From Synaphobranchus kaupii (Eukaryota; Chordata; Actinopteri; Anguilliformes; Synaphobranchidae): DNA of 64,000 bases. Of this stretch, positions 47,469 to 59,318 are shown one piece after another; within the stretch, counting starts at the first letter, position 1; every line of letters begins with the position of its first letter. The notes beneath the pieces were generated by a model. That model was not told where the DNA came from. It saw only the letters and a list, made by a program, of their open reading frames with translations, and ran no database searches. Made by a program: the position numbers and the translations under genes. Location: assembly GCA_029718625.1 (NCBI GenBank), contig CM056379.1, positions 60,911,626 to 60,975,625 on the forward strand, written 5' to 3'.

Positions 47469-47513
47469 CTGGAAATTACGATCCTCGTTGAAACGAGAGA
47501 ATCTGTCAGCCAT
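47469..47513 (-). CDS. gpatch8: gpatch8 coding exon 1 (start codon)
   Basis: Fifteen minus-strand codons, MADRFSRFNEDRNFQ, followed by CAG/GTAAAT. This is the N-terminus of vertebrate GPATCH8 (one Asp/Asn difference from my memory of the mammalian form). The ATG at 47513-47511 has the purine-rich context GGAAAATGG, and no better start lies between it and the donor. It ends in phase 0 and joins exon 2 to read ..NFQ-GGNHF... Intron 1 would be about 25.5 kb (21999-47468), unusually full of transposons. The 5' untranslated part must lie from 47514 upward; its length and any non-coding first exon cannot be seen. Confidence 0.95.
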
Positions 47514-47730
47514 TTTCCTTCCGCAGCTTTCGTCCCCCTCCACAGTGTTCGACCAGTCCCTGTTGTGTTTGAAACGCCTACTGCAGTCCATGATCAAAAT
47601 TGATATCCAATCGCAGTTCAGAAATCAATATGTCTGATGCACTTGTTAACCAATCGCTGGAGATTTCTGATTTTGTCTCCATCCCCAAATACTTCTAGAA
47701 CCCGAATGGTCTAACCAATAGCACGTTCAA
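47514..47730 (-). promoter_or_regulatory. gpatch8: Probable gpatch8 promoter / 5' UTR
   Basis: Just upstream of the start codon lies a pyrimidine-rich stretch (on the plus strand TTTTCCTTCCGCAGC, TTTCGTCCCCCTCC). Three CCAAT boxes follow at about 47609, 47652 and 47714 (CCAATCGCAG, CCAATCGCTG, CCAATAGCAC), spaced 40 to 65 bases apart. There is no obvious TATA box. Multiple NF-Y-type CCAAT sites near a TATA-less start suit a housekeeping gene. The exact start site is not visible. Confidence 0.5.
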
Positions 47731-48145
47731 ACGTTGTAGATTGATTTGACACTCCGCCAATGTTAAACAAAAATGCAGATCTACTCCCAATCGTTGCGTT
47801 ATGTGACTTATGTCGTGTGTTATGTGCGGGAATGATAAATGTATTATCAACGTTGTTTTGGGAAAACGATCGAATCTCCAAAACTGTCATCATTTAGCAT
47901 TGCACAAATGGGGAAAGATGTCATGTGAGAGCAATAACGGAACAAGATTGCTTTTAACCAAAACGTACCTTTACGTAACGCACTTGCTATCTTTGCATAT
48001 TTAAAAAAGTCTTCTGATACTCAAGAATTTCAAACCAAATTGTATAAGTAGGTTGCCGGTTGGCACAACTTTTGATTTTACATTTGATTAAAGTTAATTG
48101 TTCTGTCGCTACTTTAAAAAACTTATCAACGACGCTTTATGACTA
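47731..48145. other. Upstream of gpatch8, unassigned
   Basis: A plus-strand open frame (47810-48004) begins MSCVMCGNDKC but has no motif beyond two Cys-x2-Cys-like pairs. I do not call a gene. Confidence 0.35.
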
Positions 48146-48252
48146 GGGTTGCCAACCGTCCCTTGAAATAAGGGACGATCCCTTATCAGTTCAATAAGGC
48201 TTATTGAACAGATAAGGGATCGTCCCTTATTTCAAGGGACGGTTGGCAACCC
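48146..48252. mobile_element. Near-perfect hairpin MITE
   Basis: TA on both sides (48144-48145, 48253-48254). Two 51- to 53-base arms (GGGTTGCCAACCGTCCCTTG..) are exact inverse copies except one base (CAG/CTG), with a loop of about five bases. TA duplication suggests Tc1/mariner-mobilised. The transcript would fold into a long hairpin. Confidence 0.93.
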
Positions 48253-48880
48253 TATTTATGACCTTTCTTTCTAACCAGCCTTTGTACGATTCTTTTTAGC
48301 TAACTTCTGTGGATTGAAAACAGGCACTGATTCGGAGATGCATCTGCAGTTTTTTATTTTTTATGACATTTATAACGTCATGATTTTTAAGAACAACCAA
48401 TTCAGTCACTACTCAAAGACGTGTGTAAATCTTACAGATAATGTAATGGAATCTGTTAACAACAATGAGCACAAAAAACTGATTTACACTAACTGGACAA
48501 CTGTGTGGGACAGACTAAGGTCCTATGACATTACGCGAGGTAGCCTACCAAAGAAAATGAAAATTTTATTTCCAAATCGCCTTAGATAATGCACTTTAAC
48601 AGTCTAAGAATTACGTGATGCACACGCAACCAAGAGGATACATCATGCATTTAAAAATATTATCTGATTGGTGTTCAGCATTACACTGCATCATACTGCA
48701 GTGACAAATGACCGGCAGTGGTAGCCTATATAGACTGCTGCATAAAATACCAAACAATACGTGTATAACCCGGTATAATCACAGTTTGGCACTCCACCCC
48801 GTGGCCTTCCAATGTACTACAGCAATACTAACAACAAATCCCGGGGATTGAGCCAACAATGTGAGCGCAGTACTTTACGC
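48253..48880. other. Unassigned; one 91-codon ORF
   Basis: The plus-strand frame 48314-48589 (MKTGTDSEMHLQFF.., ..LPKKMKILFPNRLR) has no recognisable motif and could be chance or a remnant of an element gene. Otherwise nothing recognised. Confidence 0.3.
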
Positions 48881-49621
48881 CAGGGGTTCTCAATCCTGGT
48901 CCTGGGGGACCCCTGTGTATGCTGGATTTCGTTGCAACCGCAGTTGCAATCCCAGAATTTTAACAAGCTGTTAATTTTTCTTAATTAGGTGCTTGTCATG
49001 TTTGGAGGAATTATTCACCCTCTTAAGCCAGATTATATCAGAAATAGCTATGGATGCCATGTAGAATAAACACCCCATGTTCACATTGTGCTATATTATT
49101 TAAAAAAGATAAGAAAATTATTTAACAGATCCATTTAAAGACTGATTTGAATCAATAGGCTCCTAATTGGTGAAAGTGTGGACACATGGCCACTAAAATT
49201 AACCATTTCGTAGATAATGAAGAATTCAAACACAAAGCAAATGATAACGAGCCAAACCTGCATTGTCTTAAGCTTAAAGAAAAAATTGAGTTAAACACGT
49301 GTTCAACAACCTAATTAGGAGCCTATTGATTCACTTCACTCTTTCATTTGAGTGAAAATACATTATTTTGTAACCTTTTCTTATGTAATTGTTGCAATAT
49401 AGCACAATAAGCACAATGTGAACATGGGGAGTTTGTTCTACATGGCATGCATAGCTATTTCTGACATAATGTGTCTTAAGTGGGCGAATAATTCCTCCAA
49501 ACATGAAAAGCACCTAATTAAGAAAAATTAACAGCTTGTTAAAATTCTGGGATTGCAACTGCGGTTGCAACGAAAGCCAGCATACACAGGGGTCCCCCAG
49601 GACCAGGATTGAGAACCCCTG
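48881..49621. mobile_element. hAT MITE, 741 bp, perfect duplication
   Basis: The 8-bp duplication CTTTACGC (48873-48880, 49622-49629) is exact. Ends CAGGGGTTCTCAATCCTGGT and ACCAGGATTGAGAACCCCTG are perfectly inverted. Long sub-terminal arms (GGGTCCCCC, TTGCAACCGCAGTTGCAATC, AACAAGCTGTTAATTTTTC) also mirror. Same family as 22171-22784. Non-coding. Confidence 0.96.
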
Positions 49622-49653
49622 CTTTACGCTACATGGACGCATCTCACAGCCCC

Positions 49654-49861
49654 CAGTGGTCCCCAATCCTGTTCCTGGAGATCTACCATCCTGTAGGTTT
49701 TCATTTCAACCCTATTTTGGCACAGCTGATTCTACTAAATTAGCAGTTCAACGAAATCTCTAGCTGTTGAGTGAGGTGTGCTTTGATAGGGTTGGAGTGA
49801 AAACCTCCAGGAACAGGGTTGGGGGGTGGTAGATCTCCAGGAACAGGGTTGGGGACCACTG
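49654..49861. mobile_element. hAT-like MITE (CAGTGGTCCCCAAT ends)
   Basis: Left CAGTGGTCCCCAATCCTGTT and right AACAGGGTTGGGGACCACTG are inverted. The right side carries two copies of CCAGGAACAGGGTTGGGG, one of them partial. No clean 8-bp duplication. Confidence 0.8.
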
Positions 49862-50003
49862 CCCTAGGGTTTTTGTGGCCCTAAACAAGAATGTGGCCCC
49901 AACTGTATAATTAAAATGTGTTCCAAAAAAACCTGAATTTTGTGGCCCAAGGATGGTTGTGGCCCTAAACAACTGTGTTTATGCCAGCGGACAGCTCTGT
50001 GGA
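49862..50003. mobile_element. Truncated copy of the hAT MITE at 52539
   Basis: Shares TGTGGCCCTAAACAA, GAATGTGGCCCCAA, GGATGGTTGTGGCCCTAAA and CCAGCGG..GCTCTG with 52539-52692. Left end lost at the junction with the preceding MITE. Confidence 0.7.
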
Positions 50004-50173
50004 CGATCAGGAGTGTGGCTGGCAACTAAAATAGCCACTGTTTTGTGTGAGTGTGTGGACACTCAAATACGGTACAAATACACACATGCACACAATTAAT
50101 CCACTAATTGAATACAACCAATTAATTTGTGCTATACCTTTGACTTGGAAAAACAATCCCAAGAAAAGAAAAA

Positions 50174-50283
50174 GGGCAGCACAGTGGTGCAGTGGCATTG
50201 TTGCCTCACAGTAAGAAGGTACTAAGTTCGAATCCCGGCCGAAGGCCTTTCTGTGTGGAGTATGTATGTTCTCCCTGTGCAAG
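50174..50283 (+). mobile_element. tRNA-like SINE head
   Basis: GGGCAGCACAGTGGTGCAGT with an A-box-like GTGGTGCAGTGG and B box GTTCGAATCCCG, then TTTCTGTGTGGAGTATGTAT, breaking off after CTCCCTGTGC. This is a common tRNA-derived fish repeat. It is not a functional tRNA, as no acceptor-stem pairing is present. Confidence 0.7.
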
Positions 50284-50329
50284 AATAAATGCAAAATGAA
50301 GAACTTAAATATACCAATTTACACTTTAA

Positions 50330-50737
50330 AGGTTGTATCAGCGATTTTGGGTGACGTCACTTCTGAAGCGAAATCCCAAACAAACATACTTATGAATAAT
50401 TATGTTATGTTTTAAAAAATAGTGTTCAAGCATCCAGAATTATAACCACGTTAATAACGTTTGTAAGAAACCAAACCGTTTGTAAATCCGTCAAGATTTC
50501 AGCGAGATAAGAGTATTAGCGTTTGTGCAGATCATTGTGATTGGTTGGAATACTGTTTATTTTGGTTTTGAGTGGTTGGTAGTACCATTTGTTTTTGTGT
50601 ACGATCTCGGAGCATAGGCTGCCTACAGAGACGCGGTTTTTTGACGGCCTGCTTATGGGGCGGCAGCTAGCGGATCGTGAAGAAAAATCAGATGAATGTG
50701 ATCATTTATGTTTCCACCCAAAATCGCTGAGAAGAGT
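50330..50737. mobile_element. piggyBac-type MITE, 408 bp
   Basis: TTAA on both sides (50326-50329, 50738-50741). Inner ends TCAGCGATTTTGGGTG and CACCCAAAATCGCTGA are inverted; the outermost few bases of the right side have decayed. Non-coding. Confidence 0.75.
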
Positions 50738-52100
50738 TTAATACTCCAATTAAAGCTGGTGTTTAATCTGCTATATAAAACAAAAAAAATAATTCTAATT
50801 TGAGATTCCAAGAAAAAACTGCTCTTTAAAATGGCACCAACTAAAAAAGGCCATTTAGGTGGGATATTGAACAGGACTCAAACTGTCATTTTTGGCAGGA
50901 TGAGTTGGAAGATGTAATGCATTTATTTTTGTTTTGTCCAACTGTTTCTCTCTTCTGGTCTGAAATTCAAACATGAATGTTCCAAATCTTAACACCATTA
51001 ATTATAATCTTATGAATATTAAACTGGAGACCCAACAGCCCAGTGCCACTTAATCACTGACAAAATCATTATCCATGCAATGATGTTTATCTTTAAAATT
51101 AAAACAATAACATCACTCACGATCATCTCTTTCAAACAATTTGTGAAACATTATAACTCTGGGGGAGAAATAGTGTTATAATGGTAAGGTTGGGTATAGT
51201 TAATTTAAATTAACTATACCTCGTAGACTTCGCATTCCAGATCTACTATGCCTATTTTGCCTCTTGCCTCCTGAAGGCCAAGTCCGCCTTCAAAAGCCTG
51301 CATACACACTGGCTCGCAAGGCCTGGAGTTGCCCGAGATGGGCAAGGAGTGTATGCAGGTTTTTGCTGCCACCAGTTACCCTGGCTCAATCAGCTAATTA
51401 GTCATATACACCAACACAGATTCACTTGTAAATTAGACCACAATAAAACACTACAATACATGCATGCAGGCAGAAGAACATTCATCATCTGCTGTTCATA
51501 TCGCGGAATGTAGCTAAAATATCATACAAAGTAAATTATTGGGCTAATTAAATAATTAAGAGCAGAAGTTAGTCTGGAATCCAGAAACAGATACGGCCTT
51601 CCTTGCCTATCCCTGGTATAACCCAAGTGGCCAGCTTTCCGATCTCAACCTCAGCACCGGATTTAATATCACCCTCTGCTGATATCTATAATTGCGCTCA
51701 AAAAGCCAGTTTCCCCATTGGGCTCCATTCATTTTTGACAGCAAAAAAAAAAACTTCCACTCATATATTGATGTTAACTGTGTGCATTAAATTTCTTTAA
51801 AAATTGCTTATTTTCTGTGGTCAAATATGTTTTTCATACCACACAAAGATATACATTTTTTTATTATTATTTATTCTGGCCTGCGTCGTATTTTCTGCGC
51901 CATCCTCGATGTACTGTACATGTGACTCCAAGGACACAACTGTGTATGTGAGATGAGCGCAAAATTAAAACCTCCTGGTTCGGATGTGCTCCCCATTGGT
52001 TTATATTGGCATTGCTGTCTCTACATATTATATGCTCAAAGGTATAACCCACTCAAACCGTTCTCAACATTCACCTCTCTCCTCAACCCCGCTCCCACCC
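50738..52100. other. Intergenic, nothing recognised
   Basis: A short hairpin (AAGCCTGCATACAC near 51293, GTGTATGCAGGTTT near 51350) is the only structured feature. Confidence 0.4.
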
Positions 52101-52109
52101 CCTCCCCCC

Positions 52110-53660
52110 TCCACTCCAACTGCAGATGATTTTGTATCCTTTGAAAAAAAGGTCAATGTCATCTGTAACTCTTTCTCCTCACTCCTCCCCTACCTGTCTC
52201 CCGACCTGCTAACTCTCCCATATCCCTATCCTCCTTGTCATCCTTCTCTAAATCTGAAACTCTCCAGTTCCTAACATCCCACCACACTGCTACCTGTTCT
52301 TTTGACCCTATTCCATCCCCCCTCCTTCAGTCAACTTCTGAGGACATTATTCCTTTCATCTCTTATCAACCACTCTCTTTCAACTGGCACAGTCCCCATT
52401 GCTCTTGATGGGCCCATGTCAGTCCTTACCAACACGTCTCATTCCTCCCATTTTTATCTAAAGCTCTCAAGTGTTCAGTCAGCAACCAAATGTCTCTCCA
52501 TCTCCAGAGGAATAACCTCTTCGACCCCAACCAATCGGCAGAGCCAGCCCTAGAGTTGTGGTATTTGTAAACAAGAATGTTGTTGTGGCCCCAAAGTGTT
52601 CCAACCTAAATTACACTATTGAATTGTGGGGCCCAGGGATGGTTGTGGCCCTAAATGACTGCATTGAGTCTTTACACCAGCGGCCGGCTCTGCCAATCAG
52701 GTTTCAAGTCTGGCCACTCCACTGAGACTGGTCTCCTCATAGTTACAGAGACTCTTCACTCCATGAGAGCTAAGTCACTTAGTTCTGTCGTAACCCTCCT
52801 TGACTTGTCCATTAACCACCTGAAGCTCAAACTGGGGAAGCAGAACACTTTTTCCTCCTAGCAAAGGATACCCTGTGGATTGATGCTTCAATCACTGGCA
52901 ATGGCTCCACAATGTCTCCCTCCCTCTCAGCTAAGTATCCTGGTGTGACCCTCAGTGGCCAGCCGAGTATCTGTGAACACATTGCGTCAACCACTCAGTC
53001 CTGCAGATTCTTCTTTCACAGCATGAGTCAACCACTCAGTCCTGCTTTTCCTCACCCAAAAGGCGACACAGCATACAAACCCTTGCAGTATTTCACCTGG
53101 ACTACAGTAACACCTTGCTGCTCGTTTTACGGGCCTGTGCCATAAGGCCACTGCAACTGGTCCAGAATTGTGCTGCCTGCCTAGCCCTTAACTTGCACAG
53201 AATTCACACTAGCCATGGCACTTTTAAATAAATTTCACTGGCTTCCAGTGGCTACCTGAATTGAATACAAATTGTTGCCAAGTTGCAAATGCTTCCTATC
53301 TTCAGATAATGATCACACCATATATTCCAATAAGACTTCTCCATTCAGCATCCTCTTGCCAGCTGGATGTCCCAACCATTCAAGTTCCCAGCAGCCACTC
53401 CTCGCAGCCCTGGCTCTTTCTCTGCCCTCATCCCCCGATAGTGGAACAACCTTCCCAAATCAGTCAGGAAGACAGATTCACTGGCTGTTTTCTTATAAAA
53501 ACTCACATTTTCAAACTATGCTATACCTCAATGTTTCTACTTAACTCAATCTTTCTATAAAAAAAACAAATCTCTAACTCTTATGGTATTTGCTTATCAT
53601 GTAAAATGCACTTTTGTAAATGGCTTTGTATAAATGCATCTGCTAAATGACTAAATTGTA
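52110..53660 (+). pseudogene. Decayed L2/Rex-like LINE, RT to 3' end
   Basis: Pieces of a reverse transcriptase ORF occur in shifting frames: CSFDPIPSPLLQ and a SEDIIPFIS..LINHSLSTGTVP region ahead of the palm; FKSGHSTETGLL; VVTLLDLS (where motif A would continue AAFDTVNH, now lost); KYPGVTLSGQPSICEHI; WLPVAT; and LKTHIFKL near the C-terminus. The catalytic box YxDD was not found. The 3' tail (GGCTTTGTATAAATGCATCT, GCTAAATGAC) closely resembles the SINE tails in this window. An hAT MITE splits the RT at 52539. Many stops and frameshifts; dead. Confidence 0.85.
52539..52692. mobile_element. hAT MITE nested in LINE
   Basis: Ends CAGAGCCAGC and GCCGGCTCTG are inverted. 8-bp duplication CCAATCGG (52531-52538) against CCAATCAG (52693-52700), one difference. 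Excision rejoins ..FDPNQ-SGFKSGH.. of the reverse transcriptase. Confidence 0.92.
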
Positions 53661-55880
53661 ATTGTTGGGAAATGTCTTGTCATTTTTTTCAGTAGAAAAG
53701 TAAATCAACTGATCTTTACAGTATTGAAGGAGTCGTCTATTTGAAATACCAATTAATAAGTGTGACTGTCAATGTGTGCAGTCCTGACAGAACATATGGT
53801 TCTAACTATAATGTGGCACTCCTTCCCATGGTCACCCAATGTGCTACAGCAACAGTAAAAACAAATCCCAGGACCCTACAATATGAACATGGTACGTTAC
53901 GCTACATTGACAAGCGTGTAGTTAGTCAAATATTATATGTGAAAAGGAAAATGCACATTAAGTACTTTCAGTTATTGGATAATAATGTAGCTGACAGCCT
54001 AATGTCCACTGACCATTAGCACATTAGTACAGCCAGTTGCCCAAATAAAAATCATACAGTAAAACACATCACCTACCAGAGTGCACTCACAAATTTGGAA
54101 AGCTTGTGTGCCTAGTTTATCACCACTAGATGGAGACCTACTCCACCTGCACTCTGCATGATGATCACCACAGACACACAATCTAGTTAATTAAATGTAT
54201 GGTAGAGTGTATTTAATTTAAATTAGCTTCATTTAAGTCATTCCAGCTGAATAGAAAGCACAGTAAAGAGTGAAAACATTAATGGTTATTTGCTGTGCAT
54301 ACTTCCAACAGTCCAGAGCACTGTGGTGAGAGCCAAATTGATGATCAGTGAGAAAGATATTGAACTCAGCATAAGTAGAGCTGTCCAGTGTGTATTACTG
54401 TTCTCATAAGAATGTTGCTATATAGAGATTTTCTTCATGAACACACTATTTTGCTCCAGAAAGGGAGGTGGTGAATAATTCATAAGTAAATACTACTGGC
54501 TATTGATTGTTAAAAATGTCAACAAACTGTCCAACTATGTGGTCTAAATGTGAAGAAAGTTCTGGACACTAAATTTTCTGCATGCTCTCTGCTTAATTCA
54601 GTAAAAAAACATTATTTCTTTCTGGTTTATGAAAAACAGAAATACCTTACATTAGACAAACTTGTAAGATGAACTTAATTTAATTGCCAAACTCATGATT
54701 TGAAGTATATTGCAAACAGGAAACCCCCTTTGAATTTCATTGACGAAATGAAATAACTAAGTCCAAAAGGAATTATATCAAAAAAAAATGTATAAAATAA
54801 AAAAGTAAAAAATAAACAATGACTGGAAATACATCTTGTAAACCAAATTATGGTCTGTATACAATTTCACTGTTGAAGGATAAAATAACTTCCGACAATG
54901 AAGTGTACTTTTTGTTTGTGCACATAATGGTTGGTCTGTACCACACGATTACTGATCATTTTATGCAATGGAATTACAATTTTGAGAATTCAAAATCTCA
55001 TTTCATGATATCACAACCCTACACAGTATCTCACAGATAATCACTCATCTCATTTCAGGCAACATGGACATTTTATGCACCAATTCTGTACTTACAGAAA
55101 ATGTTTTGCTCTTACTGTAAATCCAGACATATTTGTGAGTCTATTAGGCCTACACCTGCTCTTGGTTCTGTCTCTCTTCTGCTGCTGTGCTCTTGATTAG
55201 AGGGTAAAGAGTGAAGTAATTCAGTGCTAAGTGAATTTGCATTTGACTTTCAAGATGCCCTTGAAATGTTTATATTAGAAGCTTGTATCAAATGACATAA
55301 AATGCAAATGTAATTAATTACGAAGGCATACTATAGGCTACATCTGTTGTAAATGACATATCTTTGTAAGTTCATATTTATTATGCCCAGCAGAAAGATT
55401 AATTTTCACACCTTAGGTAGCTATAGATCACAATGCCCTTTCTGTGTGCATTCATAACTTGTGCTTAGGGTTTTGATTTTGAATCACAGGGGTCCGGAAC
55501 ACAACGGTTATGAGAAAATGTTTCTCCATTCAAATGTGTAACCTACTCTTACGTATAATAGACTGATTATTAACCAATAGCCTACTATATTTATAGGTAG
55601 GTTATACTCAGATCAAAATAATTCATAATAACAAATCGATATATAACTAATAGGCTAACTTATAAAAGTGCAATTTCGTGCCACAAACATGTTGCTCATT
55701 GGTGAAAAATGAGCGCATTCTTCCTTCGATGTAAACGTATAACTTTCGGTTTTAGTTTAAGAACCCATTATCTACTTGATGCAAGTCCCTGTTTAATCTA
55801 AACGATAGGCTACGTCGCCAACGTGCCACTGTGCTTCGATTTAAACTGAAGATTTCCCCGTGTCTGCTGACATTAGCAAC
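53661..55880. other. Intergenic, nothing recognised
   Basis: AT-rich, no element ends or exon signals that I can support. Confidence 0.4.
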
Positions 55881-55904
55881 ATGTCTGACTGTCACAAACC
55901 TACG
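55881..55904 (+). CDS. Possible short first coding exon
   Basis: ATGTCTGACTGTCACAAACC gives MSDCHKPT directly followed by a consensus donor GTAAGT in phase 0. The upstream 150 bases contain several CpGs, which is rare in the surroundings. I do not recognise the peptide and find no partner exon in the remaining 8 kb, so it may be coincidental. Confidence 0.25.
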
Positions 55905-57088
55905 GTAAGTTAACTCGGCTTCCAGCGGATAATGCGTCTTGTTTATCTTGAACTATCAACATTATAAATATTTTTATAAAATGGCGGAGGAAGAAAAGGA
56001 AGTTGTTGCCTACAGCATGTCGCTCTTACCCTGCCTAATCAAGGGATATTAGTTTTGTTTGAACATATTACTTCAATCTTGTACAGAAACGTAGTTATGG
56101 TAGCTAAATAGACTTTACACGTTTACTTTGTTTATTTTTAGAGACCCAAGTTTGTACATTAGGCCACATATAGTGAAAATGATGTCTATATTCAAAATAT
56201 TTTTTCAATGTTTAAGTCGATTCATAAACATAATTTACCTTAAGATTGTATGGATTATCATGCTCCAGAGCACCCATGGTCGTTTCTTTGATTTAAATGA
56301 CATGGTTTAGTCATTTTTTGTGGCAATTTGGCCTTCTTAATGACCAGGCTTACACATTTTTGTGACAAAAAATGTGAAGTGCCCCCTTTAAGTTATCAGG
56401 CAAATGGTACAATATCATAGGAAGAGCTGGGTTCTGCCCAGCAACAGTATCGGACCTCTCAAAAGAAAAAACAATGATCACCTCCTGTACTTTGCCTGAG
56501 TCTATGTATAGCCACAGAATAAACAGGTGCTCTGCCCAAACTTGGATGCCCTATCTATCAGCATGTTTAGGGTGTTTGTATGCATAGTGTCTGCATCTCC
56601 CTGTCATTTAATGTTATTCCAATGTTACTGGACACAAACCCATTAATTAATCCCATACCTCCAGTGGCATGTCACTGATGGAAACTAGCCAGGGTCTGCT
56701 GGCCAGTTTCAGGAGTAGGCAAGGGAGGCTTTAAGCAGCCCAGTCCTTGCTGGATGTGCATTGAAGGGTGGTCTTTACTCAGGTCTCAAATATGTGGTGA
56801 ATTGGAGTGGGTGTGGATGAGTCAGTCTGTGTGTGCTCAGCCGGAATCAGCTCACATCGCCTTTCAGCAGTGCACTTGTACGGAGAAGCTCCTTTCTCAT
56901 GTTAAACACTACCAGTCAGTACATTATTCTCTTTGGCAGTTAACGTTTTGTCCTTTATATTTACTCACTGGTCTGGCTAACCTGAACTGAATCCACTTCA
57001 TTCTACCTCCAAACGCCCACACTTACACCCACACCAACTGTTCTAGTTCATTTCTATTTCAATTTATCACTCATATAGGAACTGGCCT
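55905..57088. other. Intergenic, nothing recognised
   Basis: A second ATG with strong context (AAAATGGCGGAGG, 55981) opens only 23 codons. No element ends seen. Confidence 0.35.
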
Positions 57089-57263
57089 AGGTAGGACACT
57101 GCCGTTGTACCCTTGAGCAAGGTACTTAACCTGAATCGCTTCAGTATATATCCAGCTGTATAAATGGATAATATGTTTTTTTTTAAATGCTAAAAAGTTG
57201 TGTAAGTCACTCTGGATAAGAGCGTCTGCTAAAATGCCTGTAATGTAATGTAATGTAATGTAA
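57089..57263 (+). mobile_element. 5'-truncated SINE
   Basis: Same family as 26987-27208 from GGTAGGACACTGCCG onward; tail GTCACTCTGGATAAGAGCGT and several TAATG repeats. The tRNA-like head is missing. It ends directly against the SB-like element. Confidence 0.9.
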
Positions 57264-58125
57264 TACACAGTTGAAGTCGGAAGTTTACATACACTTAGGT
57301 TGAAGTAATTAAAACTCATTTTTAACCACTCCACAGATTTCATGTTAGCAAACTATAGTGTTGGCAAGTCAGTTAGGAGATCTACTTTGTGCATGACACA
57401 AGTAATTTTTCCCAACAATTGTTTACAGACAGATTATTTCACTTTTAATTCACTATATCACAATTCCAGTGGGTCAGAAGTTTACATACACTAAGTTGAC
57501 TGTGCCTTTAAATTTCTAATATTTGGTTGCATATTCTGTGCATTCCATGACTTCCTGATGTCTGTGACCCAACAACATCAAAAGACTCTTGATATCTTAT
57601 TTTCTGGTACTCTTACAAGCGATAATATAACGTCTCTGCATTTGAATGGATCTCTATGGGAATTGGGGGGTGGGACTAGATTTAGCTGTAAATTACACTG
57701 GAACAGTATGGAAACACATAGTTGGCTAAATGGGTCTAAGTCATCAAGGGTCTGAGGTATAAAACGAGCCTCTAATCATCACTCTGCTGCCAGAAATACA
57801 GTATATATGGATGGATAACTTGAATGGTTTCCTCACCTGACTTATTTTTCCATAGAGTTCAAGAGGAAAATTTGTCAGGAGAAACAACCCTTAAAGTGAT
57901 CCATCCATATCTACTGCATATCTTGCAGCAGAGTGATGATTAGAGGCTCGTTTTATACCTCAGACCCTTGATGACTTACAGCCATTTTACCAATCATGTA
58001 TTTCATACTGTTCCAGCATAATTTACAGCTAAATCTAGTCCCACCCCCCAATTCCCATAGAGATCCATTCAAATGGAGAGACGTTATAGTATTGCTTGTA
58101 AGAGTACCAGAAAATAAGATATCAA

Positions 58126-59318
58126 GGGCTCTATTTTCAAACCAGCGCAAGGGGATGGTATAGTCAAACGCAAGCTTGTTGACAGCATCAACGTCTTAAA
58201 ACTGGCGCTATGGCGTTTCTCAGCAATACCGCTAGGATCAACAAATTCTCAACATAACATCCTTTCGCTTGCGCTGCAGTGGGATGGGTGGCGCTCTCTG
58301 GGGCGTGTTCTAAAATACTTTTGGCGTAGTGACAATTTGAACCAACAAAAACCCATTGCGTTATGATCAGCTGGAACCACCTCTTAGCGGCAACGCAATA
58401 GACTCTGGCAATCTGGCAACTTATTAGTCATGTAGTTCTATGTAGTGTCTATAGGTGATGCCAACATTACACTTCCATTTAATGAACAAATAGCCTATAA
58501 TTATTATTATTAATTCATTTTAATTTAAACTACTAGAATAAAACAGGACAGCTTACAAGAAACTTGCGAACATGTAGGCCAATAGCCTATAATATATAAA
58601 TTACACATTGGCACAGTTGAATCATAAGCCTACCACTACACAATACACAGAAAGGATATACTTTCAGCGGGTGTCCTTCCTCAACTATACGGACAATGAA
58701 TGCAGTAAAAAGTCAAAACTCGCATTTTTTCTCAAGTGTGGGTTCCCCGGGGTGCTTGGTGCTATCGACTGCACGCACATACAAATCCGCGCACCACCCG
58801 AGCATGCAATAGTTTTCGTCAATCGCAAAGGAACACATTCCATCAATGTCCAGGTGACATGCGACAAAATTAGCTTGCCCCACCTGCACCAGTGGTCGCG
58901 GTCCCCATCACAGCCAGAGCAAAGAGAAATCAACTGGCTGAGCGGTTTAATAGGGCTAGATAAATGGTAAGTATCGGATCAGCTTTTAAAATGAACATTT
59001 CAATGCATGTTCCCACGTAGAATCATACACACATCCAAGTTGACGGTCCAGTGCGTTTGGGTTGCTCATTATGAAATTGCATGGAGCGATTGTGTTCCAA
59101 CTGGCTTTTTTTTAAAGCATGAGAACAACAATTTGATTGGCTACCATAGAGACACACCTTGGACATTTAAACCCAGCCTTTTAGCAATACCGCCATAAAG
59201 TGCGCCAAGATTGCCGTCATGAAATTACCAAATTTCTCGCCGACACGCCCTCAGAGCGATACCGCCAAGCGCTTACTCTAGCGTTCACCATTGCGTTTGG
59301 TTTATTAAAATAGAGCCC
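58126..59318. mobile_element. PIF/Harbinger element nested in the SB-like element
   Basis: Ends GGGCTCTATTTTCAA and TTAAAATAGAGCCC are inverted, and a 3-bp duplication CAA (58123-58125, 59319-59321) matches the empty site seen in the other core copies (GATATCAAGAGTC). Three-base duplication and a Harbinger transposase piece agree. Confidence 0.93.
58695..58870 (+). pseudogene. PIF/Harbinger transposase fragment
   Basis: The reading contains FPGVLGAIDCTHIQI, APPEHAIVFVNRKGTHSINV and QVTCD, the start of the DDE_4-type catalytic domain (the Asp of GAID is the first catalytic residue). The region with the second Asp and Glu is absent, and the open frame (58608-58970) continues into unrelated sequence. 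The Myb-like partner protein of Harbinger is not seen. Confidence 0.85.

Noticed and set aside
50174..50283. tRNA gene
   Set aside because: A and B boxes are present but there is no cloverleaf or acceptor pairing; it matches a common SINE head.
51293..51363. Small inverted repeat as a MITE
   Set aside because: Arms of about 14-16 bases only, no target duplication; could be chance.
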